From assembly GCA_017515475.1 (NCBI GenBank), contig JAFWFS010000027.1:126829-190828 (forward strand): 64,000 nt of DNA, written 5' to 3'. The notes below the pieces were generated by a model. The model had not been told where the DNA came from and made no database searches. It saw only the letters and a program-made list of their open reading frames with translations. A program made the translations under genes and the position numbers. The first letter of the stretch is position 1, and the number at the start of each line of letters is the position of its first letter. This stretch comes from Erysipelotrichaceae bacterium. GTDB taxonomy: Bacteria; Bacillota_I; Bacilli_A; Erysipelotrichales; Erysipelotrichaceae. Below are positions 34,860 to 46,017 of this stretch, piece by piece.

Positions 34860-36053
34860 TTACCGGTTGATTTCGTTGCGTACTTCCTTGAAGCATCTGA
34901 CGATGAAGTCGATGTCTTCTTTTTTATGCGCGGCAGACAGCTGGGTCCTGATCCTGGCTTTTCCTTTCGGTACGACCGGATAGGAGAAAGCTACGACATA
35001 GACGCCTTTTTCCATCATCCTGCGGGCGTATTCCGCCGCCAGGGTTTCTTCGTACAGCATTACCGGTACGATAGGGTGGGTGCTTTCGATGATGTCGAAG
35101 CCATTTTCCTTCAGCTGACTGCGGTAGTAGGCTGTCAGTTCTTCCAGGTGTTTCTTCTGCTCGCTGCTGTTTTCCAGCAGATCAAAGAGCCTGATGCTGG
35201 CACCGACGATGGCCGGAGCGAGAGTATTGGAGAAAAGATAAGGCCTGCTTCTCTGCCTTAACAGATCGACGATTTCCTTCCTTCCTGATGTATACCCGCC
35301 GCTGGCTCCGCCAAGGGCCTTGCCAAGCGTTCCGGTAATCACATCGACTCTGCCTTCAACGCCGTTGTATTCAACACTTCCTCTGCCGTGTTCACCGATG
35401 AATCCAACCGCATGGGAATCATCAACCATCACCAGAGCTTCATACTTGTCCGCCAGATCGCAGATCCCTTTCAGATTGGCGATAATGCCGTCCATGGAGA
35501 ATACGCCGTCCGTGGCGATCATCTTGATTCCGGCACCGTCCTGATCCGCCTGTTTCAGCTGTTTCTCCAGGTCGGTCATGTCGTTGTTTCTGTAGCGGTA
35601 TCTCTTGGCCTTGCACAGTCTCACTCCGTCGATGATGGAAGCGTGGTTGAGCTCATCGGAAATGATCGCATCCTCAGGCCCCAGCAGAGCTTCAAAAAGT
35701 CCTCCGTTGGCGTCAAAACAGGATGAATAGAGGATCGTATCATCGGTTTTCAAGAAAGCTGAGATCTTCTTTTCCAGCTGTTTATGGATATCCTGGGTAC
35801 CGCAGATGAAACGCACGGAAGCGAGTCCGTAACCTTTTTCGTCATAGGTCTTCTTGGCTGCTTCGATCAGTTCCGGAGAATCGGCCAGACCAAGGTAGTT
35901 GTTTGCACACATGTTCAAGAGTTTCCTGCCATCTTCCATGACGACGTAGGCTCCCTGCGCCGAAACGAATGGGGCTTCACCCTTGAACAGGCCGGCGCTT
36001 TTTATTTCTTCAACGGTATCGCGATACTGTTTTAACGCTTCTGTTTTTTTCAT
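34860..36053 (-). CDS. kbl: Glycine C-acetyltransferase (2-amino-3-ketobutyrate CoA ligase)
   Basis: A 397-residue PLP enzyme that cleaves 2-amino-3-ketobutyrate with CoA to glycine and acetyl-CoA. Family segments are clear: [13 protein letters not shown] near residue 48, the [16 protein letters not shown] segment with the cofactor Asp/His near 210, and the PLP lysine in [15 protein letters not shown] near residue 244. It follows tdh by three bases and a GGAG within the end of tdh serves as its ribosome site, so the two steps of threonine breakdown are made together. Confidence 0.93.
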   Translation of the reverse strand: MKKTEALKQYRDTVEEIKSAGLFKGEAPFVSAQGAYVVMEDGRKLLNMCANNYLGLADSPELIEAAKKTYDEKGYGLASVRFICGTQDIHKQLEKKISAFLKTDDTILYSSCFDANGGLFEALLGPEDAIISDELNHASIIDGVRLCKAKRYRYRNNDMTDLEKQLKQADQDGAGIKMIATDGVFSMDGIIANLKGICDLADKYEALVMVDDSHAVGFIGEHGRGSVEYNGVEGRVDVITGTLGKALGGASGGYTSGRKEIVDLLRQRSRPYLFSNTLAPAIVGASIRLFDLLENSSEQKKHLEELTAYYRSQLKENGFDIIESTHPIVPVMLYEETLAAEYARRMMEKGVYVVAFSYPVVPKGKARIRTQLSAAHKKEDIDFIVRCFKEVRNEINR

Positions 36054-36056
36054 GAT

Positions 36057-37115
36057 CTACTCCATTTCATTGATATGGCTCCAGTCGAGAATGACCTTGC
36101 CTGACTTGCCCGAAAGCATGGCATCAAAACCTTTCTGGAAATCTATGATGTCGTAACGATGGGTGATGATAGCGGAAATGTCCAGTCCCGCCTGCAGCAT
36201 TACCGACATCTTGTACCAGGTGTCCCAGACCTTGCGTCCGTAGATGCCTTTCAGATTCAGACCCTTGAAGATGACGCTTTCAAGATCCGCCTCGGTATTG
36301 TCCGGCAAAAGACCCAGCAGGGCGATGTTGCCGCCGTTTTTCATGCTGTGGATCATCTGATTCAGAGCTTTCGGCGATCCGGACATTTCCAGACCGACAT
36401 CGAAGCCTTCGCTCATGCCCAGTTCATGGATCACGTCTTCCAGTTTCTCTTCGCTCAGGTTGACGGTTCTGGTAGCGCCGAGCTTTCTTGCCAGATCAAG
36501 CCGGTACTGATTGAAGTCGGTCACTACCACGTGTCTTGCGCCTCTGAATCTGACGATGGCAGCGGCCATGCATCCGATCGGACCGGCTCCCGCGATCAGG
36601 ACATCCTCGCCCAGCACATCGTAGGTAAGGGCGGTATGGGTCGCATTGCCGAACGGATCAAAGATCGCATACATTTCTTCCGGAATACGCGGATCGGTCG
36701 GCCAGACATTGGAAGCGGGAATGACCAGATATTCCGCAAAGGCACCGTTCCGGTTGACGCCGACACCCTTGGCATCCTTGCAGTTCTCCTTGTGACCTTC
36801 CAGGCAGTTCCTGCACTTGCCGCAGGTGATATGTCCCTCGCCGGAAACGATATCTCCGGGCTTGAATCCTTCCACGCCCTTGCCGACCTCGACGATCTCG
36901 CCGACATATTCATGTCCGATCGTCAGTCCGATAGGAATGGTTTTCTGTGCCCAGCGGTTCCAGCTGTAGATGTGTACATCCGTACCGCAGATGGCGGTTT
37001 TCCTTATCCTGATCTTGACATCGTTGTAGCCGACTTCCGGAACCTGGACTCTTTTCATCCAGATGCCTTCTTCGGCCTTCTCTTTCACCAAAGCCCACAT
37101 TGTATTATCATTCAT
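36057..37115 (-). CDS. tdh: L-threonine 3-dehydrogenase
   Basis: A 352-residue zinc alcohol dehydrogenase family enzyme oxidising threonine to 2-amino-3-ketobutyrate with NAD. The sequence follows the E. coli Tdh plan closely: catalytic zinc Cys in [22 protein letters not shown], the structural zinc cysteines [15 protein letters not shown], the NAD site GAGPIGCMA and the [12 protein letters not shown] segment. ATG 37115 is chosen as the nearest start before the conserved N-terminus ([13 protein letters not shown]); no good ribosome site precedes it. A minus-strand TATAAT at 37164-37159 gives a leader of about 37 bases. The frame is open to an ATG inside that -10 box, which is unlikely to be used. 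Confidence 0.92.
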   Translation of the reverse strand: MNDNTMWALVKEKAEEGIWMKRVQVPEVGYNDVKIRIRKTAICGTDVHIYSWNRWAQKTIPIGLTIGHEYVGEIVEVGKGVEGFKPGDIVSGEGHITCGKCRNCLEGHKENCKDAKGVGVNRNGAFAEYLVIPASNVWPTDPRIPEEMYAIFDPFGNATHTALTYDVLGEDVLIAGAGPIGCMAAAIVRFRGARHVVVTDFNQYRLDLARKLGATRTVNLSEEKLEDVIHELGMSEGFDVGLEMSGSPKALNQMIHSMKNGGNIALLGLLPDNTEADLESVIFKGLNLKGIYGRKVWDTWYKMSVMLQAGLDISAIITHRYDIIDFQKGFDAMLSGKSGKVILDWSHINEME

Positions 37116-37258
37116 GATTTGATTGCGCTTTCTGTTTCGAAAGCATTCTCCTGTATTCATTATAATATGAAACCGTGTGATACATCTTATCAGAAAGAGA
37201 TATCCGGAACATTTTTAAGGAATCTTCAGATAAGACTTTCATTATTCTGATATTCAGT

Positions 37259-37264
37259 TATAAT
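37259..37264 (+). promoter_or_regulatory. -10 box of upp
   Basis: TATAAT lies 26 bases before the upp start; an AGGAGGA ribosome site follows. The -35 region is weak. The 174-base gap to tdh also holds distant CTTATC/GATAAG arms (37188 and 37228 area) of unknown meaning. Confidence 0.6.
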
Positions 37265-37289
37265 AAAAAAGAAAAAACAGGAGGATATT

Positions 37290-37910
37290 ATGGTTACGAT
37301 ATTTGATCATCCGCTCATCACTCATAAACTGACATTAATGCGCATGGAAGAAACGGGTCACAAGGATTTCCGCGAGAATCTCGACGAAATCGCTTCCCTG
37401 ATGGCTTATGAAGTCCTCAGAGACCTGCCGATGAAGGATATCCATATTACCACACCGATGGGTCCTTGCGACACAAAGGAACTGGATACGGAAATCATCC
37501 TGGTTCCGATCCTGCGTGCCGGCATGGGTCTGGTCAACGGCATCATGGATTTGATCCCTACCGCCAAGGTCGGGTTCATCGGTCTGTACAGAAACGAAAC
37601 GACGCTGGAACCGGTAGAATACTTCGCCAAGTTCCCGAAGGAACTTACAGAGGGCGTCGTACTGGTTCTTGATCCGATGCTGGCAACGGGTGGCAGTGCC
37701 ATCGCCGCGGTTGACAAGGTCAAGGAAAGAGGAGCCAAGAACATCCGTATGGTATGCCTGGTCGGCGCTCCGGAAGGCGTCAAGGCTTTCACCGAGAAAC
37801 ACCCGGATGTCGATCTGTATCTGGCTGCCCTGGATGATCACCTCAACGAGATCGGCTATATCGTTCCTGGCCTGGGCGATGCCGGAGACAGGATCTACGG
37901 TACGAAATAA
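37290..37910 (+). CDS. upp: Uracil phosphoribosyltransferase
   Basis: A 206-residue enzyme making UMP from uracil and PRPP. The PRPP-binding segment [10 protein letters not shown] is near residue 128, PILRAGMG near 72, and the C-terminal [15 protein letters not shown] segment is typical of bacterial Upp. It is preceded by AGGAGGA and has its own promoter and terminator. Together with the uridine-phosphorylase-like gene and nucleoside hydrolases near the start of the window it would complete pyrimidine base salvage. Confidence 0.95.
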   Translation: MVTIFDHPLITHKLTLMRMEETGHKDFRENLDEIASLMAYEVLRDLPMKDIHITTPMGPCDTKELDTEIILVPILRAGMGLVNGIMDLIPTAKVGFIGLYRNETTLEPVEYFAKFPKELTEGVVLVLDPMLATGGSAIAAVDKVKERGAKNIRMVCLVGAPEGVKAFTEKHPDVDLYLAALDDHLNEIGYIVPGLGDAGDRIYGTK

Positions 37911-37914
37911 AAGA

Positions 37915-37940
37915 AAAGGAGATCTGAAGATCTCCTTTTA
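37915..37940. terminator. Bidirectional terminator between upp and the convergent small membrane protein gene
   Basis: Stem AAAAGGAGATC / GATCTCCTTTT with a TGAA loop; the minus-strand gene's stop codon lies in its right arm. Confidence 0.85.
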
Positions 37941-38282
37941 AATACGGATTTTACTGATCTGTCTGGAATGCCTTAGATAGGCGCTGGTAAAGGAACCGGG
38001 GAGAGACATGTCGTTTTTCCAGCTCTTCAGCGTTTCTTTTATTACGACCAGAATGATGTATAGAGAAGCGAAGAACTTGTAGGACGGGGCCGATGCCTTG
38101 ATCCTGCCGGCTTTTGCTTTTACCGCATTGAGCTCACCGTTCATTGTATTCAGGCTTCCGGTCAGAGGTTCTGCCGCTTTTGCGGTCTTTCTAAGACGCA
38201 ACAGAAAAGCGATCAGCACGATCAGTGCACCTGCACCAAGCAGGATATCGAGAATACCGATAATATGGTTGACTGTCTTCAT
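37938..38282 (-). CDS. Small membrane protein, function unknown
   Basis: A 114-residue protein with a membrane helix at about residues 8-28, a helical linker (KTAKAAEPLTGSLNTMNGELN), and a second hydrophobic helix (about 70-85), ending in a basic tail. No family is recognised. A minus-strand TAGAAT (38294-38289) ends seven bases before the ATG, so it appears to have its own leaderless promoter overlapping the stop codon of the YigZ-family gene upstream. Confidence 0.6.
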   Translation of the reverse strand: MKTVNHIIGILDILLGAGALIVLIAFLLRLRKTAKAAEPLTGSLNTMNGELNAVKAKAGRIKASAPSYKFFASLYIILVVIKETLKSWKNDMSLPGSFTSAYLRHSRQISKIRI

Positions 38283-38286
38283 ACTT

Positions 38287-38883
38287 CTATTCTACTACTT
38301 TCTGTATGCATTCTTCACCAATCTTTTCCGGAGCGATCCCTCGGGTGAACTCTTTGATTTTCTCCAGACGGTTTTCATCTTCCAAAGCAAAGACATAGGT
38401 GATGTTTGTATCGTAAATAGTATCCAGAAGGATCGTACTGTTCTTCAGGTAATGATCGATCCTGTTGGCGGTCTCGTAATTCAGCGTCAGCGAATACTTC
38501 GGATAGACATGATCTTCCACAAGGACCGCCTGTTTCAGACATTCGCTTACCGCATTGCCGTACGCCCTGATCAGGCCTCCGGCTCCCAGCTTTATCCCGC
38601 CGAAATATCTGACGACCAGGGCGCAGGTCTCATCCAGATCGTTCTTATCCAACACATTCAGGATCGGCGCTCCTGCCGTTCCGGAAGGTTCCCCGTCATC
38701 GCTGGAACGGCGGATATTGCCGCAGATAAAAGCCGAACACACATGGGTCGCATCATGATGCTTCTTTCTGATGAACGTCAGATACGTCTTGTATTCTTCT
38801 TCGCTTTCCGCATGTTTCAGATAGCAGATGAAACGCGATTTTTCGACGATCGTCGTATTGCTGGTTTCTTCTTTCAAATACAT
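38287..38883 (-). CDS. YigZ/IMPACT family protein
   Basis: A 198-residue member of the YigZ/IMPACT (UPF0029) family. The conserved segments SSDDGEPSGTAGAP (about residues 60-73) and VVRYFGGIKLGAGGL (about 90-104) are intact, followed by the small C-terminal ferredoxin-like domain. Eukaryotic IMPACT binds the translation regulator GCN1; the bacterial role is not settled. A minus-strand TAAAAT (38895-38890) ends seven bases before the ATG, so transcription should start at the start codon. Confidence 0.88.
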   Translation of the reverse strand: MYLKEETSNTTIVEKSRFICYLKHAESEEEYKTYLTFIRKKHHDATHVCSAFICGNIRRSSDDGEPSGTAGAPILNVLDKNDLDETCALVVRYFGGIKLGAGGLIRAYGNAVSECLKQAVLVEDHVYPKYSLTLNYETANRIDHYLKNSTILLDTIYDTNITYVFALEDENRLEKIKEFTRGIAPEKIGEECIQKVVE

Positions 38884-38904
38884 ATCTCTATTTTAATGAA
38901 AATG

Positions 38905-38913
38905 TGCTAGAAT
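38905..38913 (+). promoter_or_regulatory. Extended -10 promoter of the 44-residue gene
   Basis: TGCTAGAAT (hexamer 38908-38913) lies 22 bases before the start; a GAGGT ribosome site at 38926-38930 follows. Confidence 0.65.
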
Positions 38914-38935
38914 TGGAAATGTTGTGAGGTAGAAT

Positions 38936-39070
38936 ATGAGAAGTTTAGAAGAAATCCTGGCTGAACTGGACGCCGCGGAGAAAGAGTATTCCAGGAAGTG
39001 CGAAGAATACGGTATCGAGGAAAAAGGCCGGAAGAAAAAGGATGAAAACGTTAAAGGGAAGGTAAATTGA
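38936..39070 (+). CDS. 44-residue charged protein, function unknown
   Basis: A small gene encoding a helical, highly charged peptide that begins MRSLEEILAELDAAEKEY and ends in a lysine-rich tail (KGRKKKDENVKGKVN). It has a complete expression unit: an extended -10 box, a GAGGT ribosome site five bases before the ATG, and a terminator hairpin that contains its stop codon. It is divergent from the YigZ gene and just upstream of pgk. No family is recognised. Binding to an acidic or nucleic-acid partner would suit its charge but is a guess. Confidence 0.6.
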   Translation: MRSLEEILAELDAAEKEYSRKCEEYGIEEKGRKKKDENVKGKVN

Positions 39071-39080
39071 CCTTCTTTTT
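39058..39080 (+). terminator. Terminator of the 44-residue gene
   Basis: Stem GAAGGT / ACCTTC with AAATTG loop is followed by five T. The stop codon TGA bridges the loop and right arm. Confidence 0.7.
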
Positions 39081-39091
39081 AAATACAGTAA

Positions 39092-39100
39092 TGTTATAAT
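39092..39100 (+). promoter_or_regulatory. Extended -10 promoter of the glycolytic operon
   Basis: TGTTATAAT (hexamer 39095-39100) precedes the TAGGAGGA ribosome site of pgk. A TTGACC hexamer at 39067 is 22 bases away, longer than the usual 17, so the extended -10 is probably decisive. Confidence 0.65.
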
Positions 39101-39127
39101 GAAATTGAATTTAGGAGGATTTTTGTT

Positions 39128-40348
39128 ATGGCTAAAAGGCTGGTTACAGATTTAGATGTTGCGGGCAAAAAAGTCATCGTCAGAGTAGACTTTAACGTGC
39201 CTCACAAAGGTGATGTGATCACTGATGACAACAGAGTGGTCGCTGCACTTCCGACGATCAAGTATTTACTGGAAAATAACGCCAAGGTCATTCTGCTTTC
39301 CCACCTCGGAAAGGTTGACTATAAGAAGACTGAAGAAGAGATCGAAGCGGCAAAGAAAAAGAACGACATGGCTATCGTTGCCAAGAAACTGCAGGAGCAT
39401 CTTCCTGACAGAAAAGTCATCTTCGTCAATGCGACAAGAGGTTCTGAACTGGAAGAAGCGATTGCCGGCATGAAGGAAGGCGAAGTCGTACTGATGCAGA
39501 ATACCAGATACGAGAAAGGCGAATCCAAGAACGATGAAGAGCTTGGCAAGTATTGGGCTTCATTGGGCGATCTGTTTGTCGAGGATGCTTTCGGTTCTGT
39601 ACATAGAGCGCATGCTTCAACAGTCGGCATTCCTACGCATCTGCGCAGTGCTGTCGGTTTCCTGGTTGAAAAGGAACTGAAGTTCTTGGGCGATGCCGTC
39701 GAGAACCCTGTCAGACCGTTTGTCGGTATCCTGGGCGGCGCCAAGGTCGCTGATAAGCTGAAAGTCATCAACAATCTTTTGGAAAAATGCGATACGCTGA
39801 TCATCGGCGGAGGCATGGCTTATACATTCTTGAAGGCTCAGGGCAAAGAGATCGGTGAATCACTGGTCGATGATGAAAAACTTGACTACTGCAAGGAGAT
39901 GCTGGAAAAGGCTAAGGATCTGGGCAAGGAACTGCTGCTCCCTGTCGATACGGTAGTAGCTGACAGTTTCCCTGATCCGATCGATGCTCCGATCGAGACG
40001 GAAGTTGTCGATGTCGATGCGATCCCGGCTGACAGACAGGGTCTGGATATCGGTCCTAAGACGGCTGAACTGTTTGCGGAAAAGGTCAAGGCAGCCAAGA
40101 CGGTTGTCTGGAACGGTCCAATGGGCGTATTCGAGAATCCTGTTCTGGCCAAGGGTACCAATGCGGTTGCCAAGGCTCTTGCCGAAACAGACGGCACGAC
40201 TATCATCGGCGGCGGCGATTCTGCTGCTGCGATCAAACAGCTGGGTTATGCCGATAAGGTAAGCCACGTATCTACCGGCGGCGGCGCTTCTCTGGAGTTC
40301 CTGGAAGGAAACGGCCTGCCTGGTGTTGATATCATTGACGAGAAATAA
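39128..40348 (+). CDS. pgk: Phosphoglycerate kinase
   Basis: A 406-residue glycolytic kinase that makes ATP from 1,3-bisphosphoglycerate. RVDFNVP near residue 19, [11 protein letters not shown] near 200, the nucleotide-binding GGGMAYTF segment and the C-terminal GGGDSAAA and STGGGASLE segments are intact. After SHLGK there is a charged insertion (about residues 62-78, rich in Lys and Glu) where most bacteria have a short RPKG loop; Mollicutes Pgk proteins have a similar longer segment. It heads a tight pgk-tpiA-eno operon. Confidence 0.96.
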   Translation: MAKRLVTDLDVAGKKVIVRVDFNVPHKGDVITDDNRVVAALPTIKYLLENNAKVILLSHLGKVDYKKTEEEIEAAKKKNDMAIVAKKLQEHLPDRKVIFVNATRGSELEEAIAGMKEGEVVLMQNTRYEKGESKNDEELGKYWASLGDLFVEDAFGSVHRAHASTVGIPTHLRSAVGFLVEKELKFLGDAVENPVRPFVGILGGAKVADKLKVINNLLEKCDTLIIGGGMAYTFLKAQGKEIGESLVDDEKLDYCKEMLEKAKDLGKELLLPVDTVVADSFPDPIDAPIETEVVDVDAIPADRQGLDIGPKTAELFAEKVKAAKTVVWNGPMGVFENPVLAKGTNAVAKALAETDGTTIIGGGDSAAAIKQLGYADKVSHVSTGGGASLEFLEGNGLPGVDIIDEK

Positions 40349-40357
40349 GGAGATACT

Positions 40358-42420
<2,063 letters not shown>

Positions 42421-42441
42421 TCGGGTTATAAAAGTAAATGA

Positions 42442-42467
42442 AAAGAGAGCTGCTTAGCTCTCTTTTT
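42442..42467. terminator. Bidirectional terminator between eno and the RNase J gene
   Basis: Stem AAAAGAGAGCT / AGCTCTCTTTT with GCTT loop and T run. The last codons of the minus-strand RNase J gene lie within it. Confidence 0.85.
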
Positions 42468-44205
42468 TCATGGCATTGACATGATTCAGTATGACGGGTA
42501 TGACGATCGGGTTACGGTTCGTCTTTTCGTACAGGAACGGTTCCAGCGTGTTCCGGATGCAGTTCTTCAGATCGCCGAAAGTCACTTTCTGTTTCATGGC
42601 GTTTCTTAATGCGTCATAGACCAGCGTCTCTGCTTCCTTGATCAGCGTCTGCGATTCTTTCAGATAGACGAAACCGCGTGAAACAATGCCCGGTCTGCAC
42701 AGGATCTTGTTGGATCTGGAGTCGATACACACTACTACCGCGACCATTCCGTTATCCGCAAGGATCTTACGGTCTTTCAGTACAGATGTAGAGAGACCCG
42801 AAATGTCGTTGCCGTCGACGTAGATGGCATCGGTCTGGATCCTGGTATTGGAACGGTAGACCTCGCCTTCGTGCAGAACCAGCGCGTCGCCGTTGGCGCA
42901 GATGAAACAGTTCTCTTTCGGAACGCCTGTCTCGATCGCCGAATCGGCGTGCAGTTTCAGCATCTTGTATTCACCATGCATCGGCATGAAATACTTCGGC
43001 TTGATCAGCTGCAGCATCAGTTTCTGCTCTTCCTTGGAAGCGTGTCCGGTTGTGTGTAAAGAGGAAAGGGCGGAGTTTTCCAGAACCCGGGCGCCGTTGC
43101 GCATCAGCTGGTTGACGATACCGCCGATGTTCAAGGCATTGCCCGGAATGGCACTGGATGAGAATACCACCGTATCGCCAGGGATGATTCTGACATATTT
43201 GTGGGAACCGTTGGCAATTCTGCTTAAAGCCGCCAGGGCTTCGCCCTGTGAACCTGTACAGACGATGCAGAGCTTTTCCGGTGCATACTGATTTACAAGC
43301 TCCGGTGAAAGGAAAGTATCTTCCGGAACATCGATGGTCTTCATCTGCATTCCTATTTCGACGACATTTTCCATGGAACGTCCGAATACGACGACTTTTC
43401 TTCCGCAGTTCTTTGCCGCCTTGATGATCTGAGCCAGACGGTTGACGTTGGAAGCGAATGTCGAGATCAGGATTCTTCCGGTCGTTTTCTTCATGATGTC
43501 GTTGATGGCGGAAGCGACTTGTTTCTCGGAAATGGAGAAACCTTCGACTTCTGCATTGGTTGAGTCAGACATCAGCAGAGTAACGCCGGCAGCGCCGATA
43601 TAGGCCATCTTCTGGTAATCGGAATTCTGTCCGACAGGAGTCAGGTCGAACTTGAAGTCTCCCGTTTCCACGACTCTTCCGTTCGGGGTATTGATCAGAA
43701 CGCCTAGAGAGTCAGGAATCGAGTGAACGGTATTAAAGAATCCGACACGGAAATGATCCGTCTGGATGGAAGAGTCTTCATTGATCTCAATGACTTCCGT
43801 TGAAGCCAGCCTTCTTCTTTCCTGCAGTTTCTTCTCTATCAAAGCTTTTGCGAATCTCGGTGCATAGATCTTCTTTACCGGGCAGGCAAGCAGAAAAAAC
43901 GGAATGCCGCCGATGTGGTCCTCATGACCGTGTGTAATGATCAGCGCCTTGACCTTGTCCTTGTTTTTGATCAAATGTGTATAGTCGGGAATCACATAGT
44001 CGACGCCTAGCAGTTCATCATCAGGAAACTTGACGCCTGCATCGATGACGATGATTTCGTCGTCATGTTCGAAGCAGTACATGTTTTTTCCGACTTCTCC
44101 CAGTCCTCCCAAGGCATAAACCAGTGTATCCTTTTGCGGATCATAGTTCCTGCCGCTGTATCCGAAAGAAGGACTGTTTTCTTTTGGGTTATTAATCTTC
44201 TTCAT
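42454..44205 (-). CDS. rnj: Ribonuclease J
   Basis: A 583-residue metallo-beta-lactamase-fold ribonuclease with endo- and 5' exonuclease activity, central to mRNA decay in Firmicutes. The metal site THGHEDHIGG is near residue 95, and ETGDFKFD, SDSTNAEVEGFS, the beta-CASP segments and PMHGEYKML near residue 390 are intact. The N-terminus is a poorly conserved extension of about 25 residues before LVYALGGLGEVG. A TGGAGGA ribosome site supports the start. It lies downstream of def on the same strand with a 21-base gap. Confidence 0.94.
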   Translation of the reverse strand: MKKINNPKENSPSFGYSGRNYDPQKDTLVYALGGLGEVGKNMYCFEHDDEIIVIDAGVKFPDDELLGVDYVIPDYTHLIKNKDKVKALIITHGHEDHIGGIPFFLLACPVKKIYAPRFAKALIEKKLQERRRLASTEVIEINEDSSIQTDHFRVGFFNTVHSIPDSLGVLINTPNGRVVETGDFKFDLTPVGQNSDYQKMAYIGAAGVTLLMSDSTNAEVEGFSISEKQVASAINDIMKKTTGRILISTFASNVNRLAQIIKAAKNCGRKVVVFGRSMENVVEIGMQMKTIDVPEDTFLSPELVNQYAPEKLCIVCTGSQGEALAALSRIANGSHKYVRIIPGDTVVFSSSAIPGNALNIGGIVNQLMRNGARVLENSALSSLHTTGHASKEEQKLMLQLIKPKYFMPMHGEYKMLKLHADSAIETGVPKENCFICANGDALVLHEGEVYRSNTRIQTDAIYVDGNDISGLSTSVLKDRKILADNGMVAVVVCIDSRSNKILCRPGIVSRGFVYLKESQTLIKEAETLVYDALRNAMKQKVTFGDLKNCIRNTLEPFLYEKTNRNPIVIPVILNHVNAMKKES

Positions 44206-44226
44206 CTGTCCTCCATATAGTTGTGT

Positions 44227-44787
44227 TTATTCAATGACTAGTGCATTCGGGTCTTTGTAGAAAGGATTTGCCTTGTTGATGCGGTCATAGAAAAGGATTC
44301 CTTTAAAATGATCCAGTTCATGCTGAAGAACGACAGCCAGATAGCCCTGTGCCTTGATTTCAATCTGTTTATCCTGCAGGGCATCGTAGGCTCTGACTTT
44401 TACTCTGGCGGAGCGGTAGACGTATCCTTCGTGATTCTCTGCCACGGAAAGACATCCTTCTCCGGATTCCAGATAGGTTTTTTCAACGGAATTGGAAACG
44501 ATTTTCGGATTAACCAGAGCGTATTCATATACTTTGTTTCCTTTATCATCTTTCAGAATGATGGCCGTCATTTTCTTTGGAATGCCGATCTGTATCGCAC
44601 TGATTCCGACAGCCGGCCTGAGGTTTTCCTTCTCGGCGATCTCCTCGACTGTAGAGTCGTCCACGTATTTCAGCATCTGCAAAAGGGTCTCTTTGTCTTC
44701 TTGAGACAGCGGCAAAGAAACATCTGCAGATTTCTCTCGGATCAGAGAATTGTCATCCTTGATTATAGTATCGTTATTAATCAGCAT
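44227..44787 (-). CDS. def: Peptide deformylase
   Basis: A 186-residue metalloenzyme that removes the formyl group from new proteins. Motif II EGCLS (about residue 115) and motif III QHELDHFKG (about residue 155) supply the metal Cys and two His. Motif I reads AVGISAIQIG instead of the usual G-x-G-x-A-A-x-Q, a small deviation. The frame is open upstream, but ATG 44787 is chosen: a minus-strand TATAAT (44799-44794) ends seven bases before it, so the message should be leaderless. It is divergent from ftsW across only 39 bases. Confidence 0.92.
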   Translation of the reverse strand: MLINNDTIIKDDNSLIREKSADVSLPLSQEDKETLLQMLKYVDDSTVEEIAEKENLRPAVGISAIQIGIPKKMTAIILKDDKGNKVYEYALVNPKIVSNSVEKTYLESGEGCLSVAENHEGYVYRSARVKVRAYDALQDKQIEIKAQGYLAVVLQHELDHFKGILFYDRINKANPFYKDPNALVIE

Positions 44788-44826
44788 AACAATATTATAA
44801 TACCACAATTATGCTAAAATGGGTTT
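44788..44826. promoter_or_regulatory. Compact divergent leaderless promoters of def and ftsW
   Basis: Within 39 bases lie a minus-strand TATAAT (44799-44794) seven bases from the def ATG and a plus-strand extended -10 TGCTAAAAT (hexamer 44815-44820) seven bases from the GTG of ftsW. There is no space for a ribosome site in either direction. Confidence 0.75.
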
Positions 44827-46017
44827 GTGCAAAAGAAAATCAGATTTTTACTTGGCGATATCAGAATATCGATAGCGGTAGCGATCTTGACGGTTTTCGG
44901 TTTTCTGATGATCGCATCCGCCGAGATGGGCAATTCCGCCGGAGATACCACTTATCTGACTTCCATCATGATCAAACAGGCCGTATTTACAGCGGTCGGT
45001 CTGGCAGCCTATTTTATACTGATGCATTTCCCGTACAGACGTTTTTCCGTCTATGTATACTGGTTCGGATACGGAGTGATCCTGATTGCTTTACTGGCCT
45101 GCCGTCTGTTCGGCGGAAGGAACGGAGCCTACGGATGGATCGATATCACTCAGAGCATTACAATACAGCCTTCAGAATTTGCGAAGATCTTCATGATCGT
45201 TTTTGCTGCCAGGATCTTAAGCAAGAACCGTCAGGAAGAGAATCTTAACGAACTGAAAAGATACGGGATAGCGGCTGCTGTCTATTTTGTCGTTATTGCG
45301 TTTTATCAGCACGACTTCGGTTCTGCAGTCGTCCTGTTTGTGATCTGCTATTGCGTCACTCTGGTCCCGGGCTATAAGCAGCTGCATCTTTGTCAGCTCA
45401 TCATGACCGGACTGATTCTGGCGGCCGTGGCTGCGGCTTTGCTGGTGATGAGCGAGCCGGTAACGGAACTGCTGAAGAAACACGCCGGCAACTACATGAT
45501 CGGACGTTTTCTGGCTGCTGCCGATCCGTTTCTGTATCAGTACGACAACGGCTATCATCTGATCATGTCTCTGGTCAGTTTCGCCAACGGCGGCTGGTTC
45601 GGACTGGGGTACGGCAATTCCATCCACAAATACATGAATTTCCCGAACCCGTCCAACGACTTCATTCTTCCGGTCATCGTCGAGGAACTTGGAACGGCAG
45701 GTTTCATCGGTTTTATACTGGTATACGGGCTTCTGATGTATCCGATCATAGCGGGATCGCTCAGAAGCAGGGATACTTTCAGCAGAATCGTTCTGCTGGG
45801 CATCTCGGTGTATTTCATCATGCATTTTATACTGAACGTGGGAGGTGTCAGCGGACTGATTCCTTTGACCGGCGTTCCGATCCTTCTGATCAGTTCAGGC
45901 GGATCTTCGCTGGTGGCAGCCCTGGCTTCCTTAGGCATTGCCCAGAATGAACTGGAAAGATCGAAAGGTAATCAGGATGAGGATAATCGCAGGAAAGTAC
46001 AAACGGACGCCGCTTAA
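44827..46017 (+). CDS. FtsW/RodA/SpoVE (SEDS) family protein, most FtsW-like
   Basis: A 396-residue polytopic membrane protein of the SEDS family, peptidoglycan glycosyltransferases of division or elongation. About ten membrane helices are seen. WIDITQSITIQPSEFAKI near residue 105, HDFGSAVVLF near residue 165 with the key Asp, and the C-terminal GVSGLIPLTGVPILLISSGGSS are the conserved family segments. The start is GTG, seven bases after the -10 box, giving a leaderless message. It overlaps rsmD by 41 bases. FtsW is favoured over RodA from the final segment but not certain. Confidence 0.88.
   Translation: MQKKIRFLLGDIRISIAVAILTVFGFLMIASAEMGNSAGDTTYLTSIMIKQAVFTAVGLAAYFILMHFPYRRFSVYVYWFGYGVILIALLACRLFGGRNGAYGWIDITQSITIQPSEFAKIFMIVFAARILSKNRQEENLNELKRYGIAAAVYFVVIAFYQHDFGSAVVLFVICYCVTLVPGYKQLHLCQLIMTGLILAAVAAALLVMSEPVTELLKKHAGNYMIGRFLAAADPFLYQYDNGYHLIMSLVSFANGGWFGLGYGNSIHKYMNFPNPSNDFILPVIVEELGTAGFIGFILVYGLLMYPIIAGSLRSRDTFSRIVLLGISVYFIMHFILNVGGVSGLIPLTGVPILLISSGGSSLVAALASLGIAQNELERSKGNQDEDNRRKVQTDAA

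Noticed and set aside
37158-37160. ATG 37160 as the start of tdh
   Set aside because: It lies within the predicted -10 box and would add residues not found in the family.
36159-37250. A 363-codon open frame on the plus strand opposite tdh
   Set aside because: It mirrors the tdh gene on the other strand, has no ribosome site or family motif, and tdh is beyond doubt.
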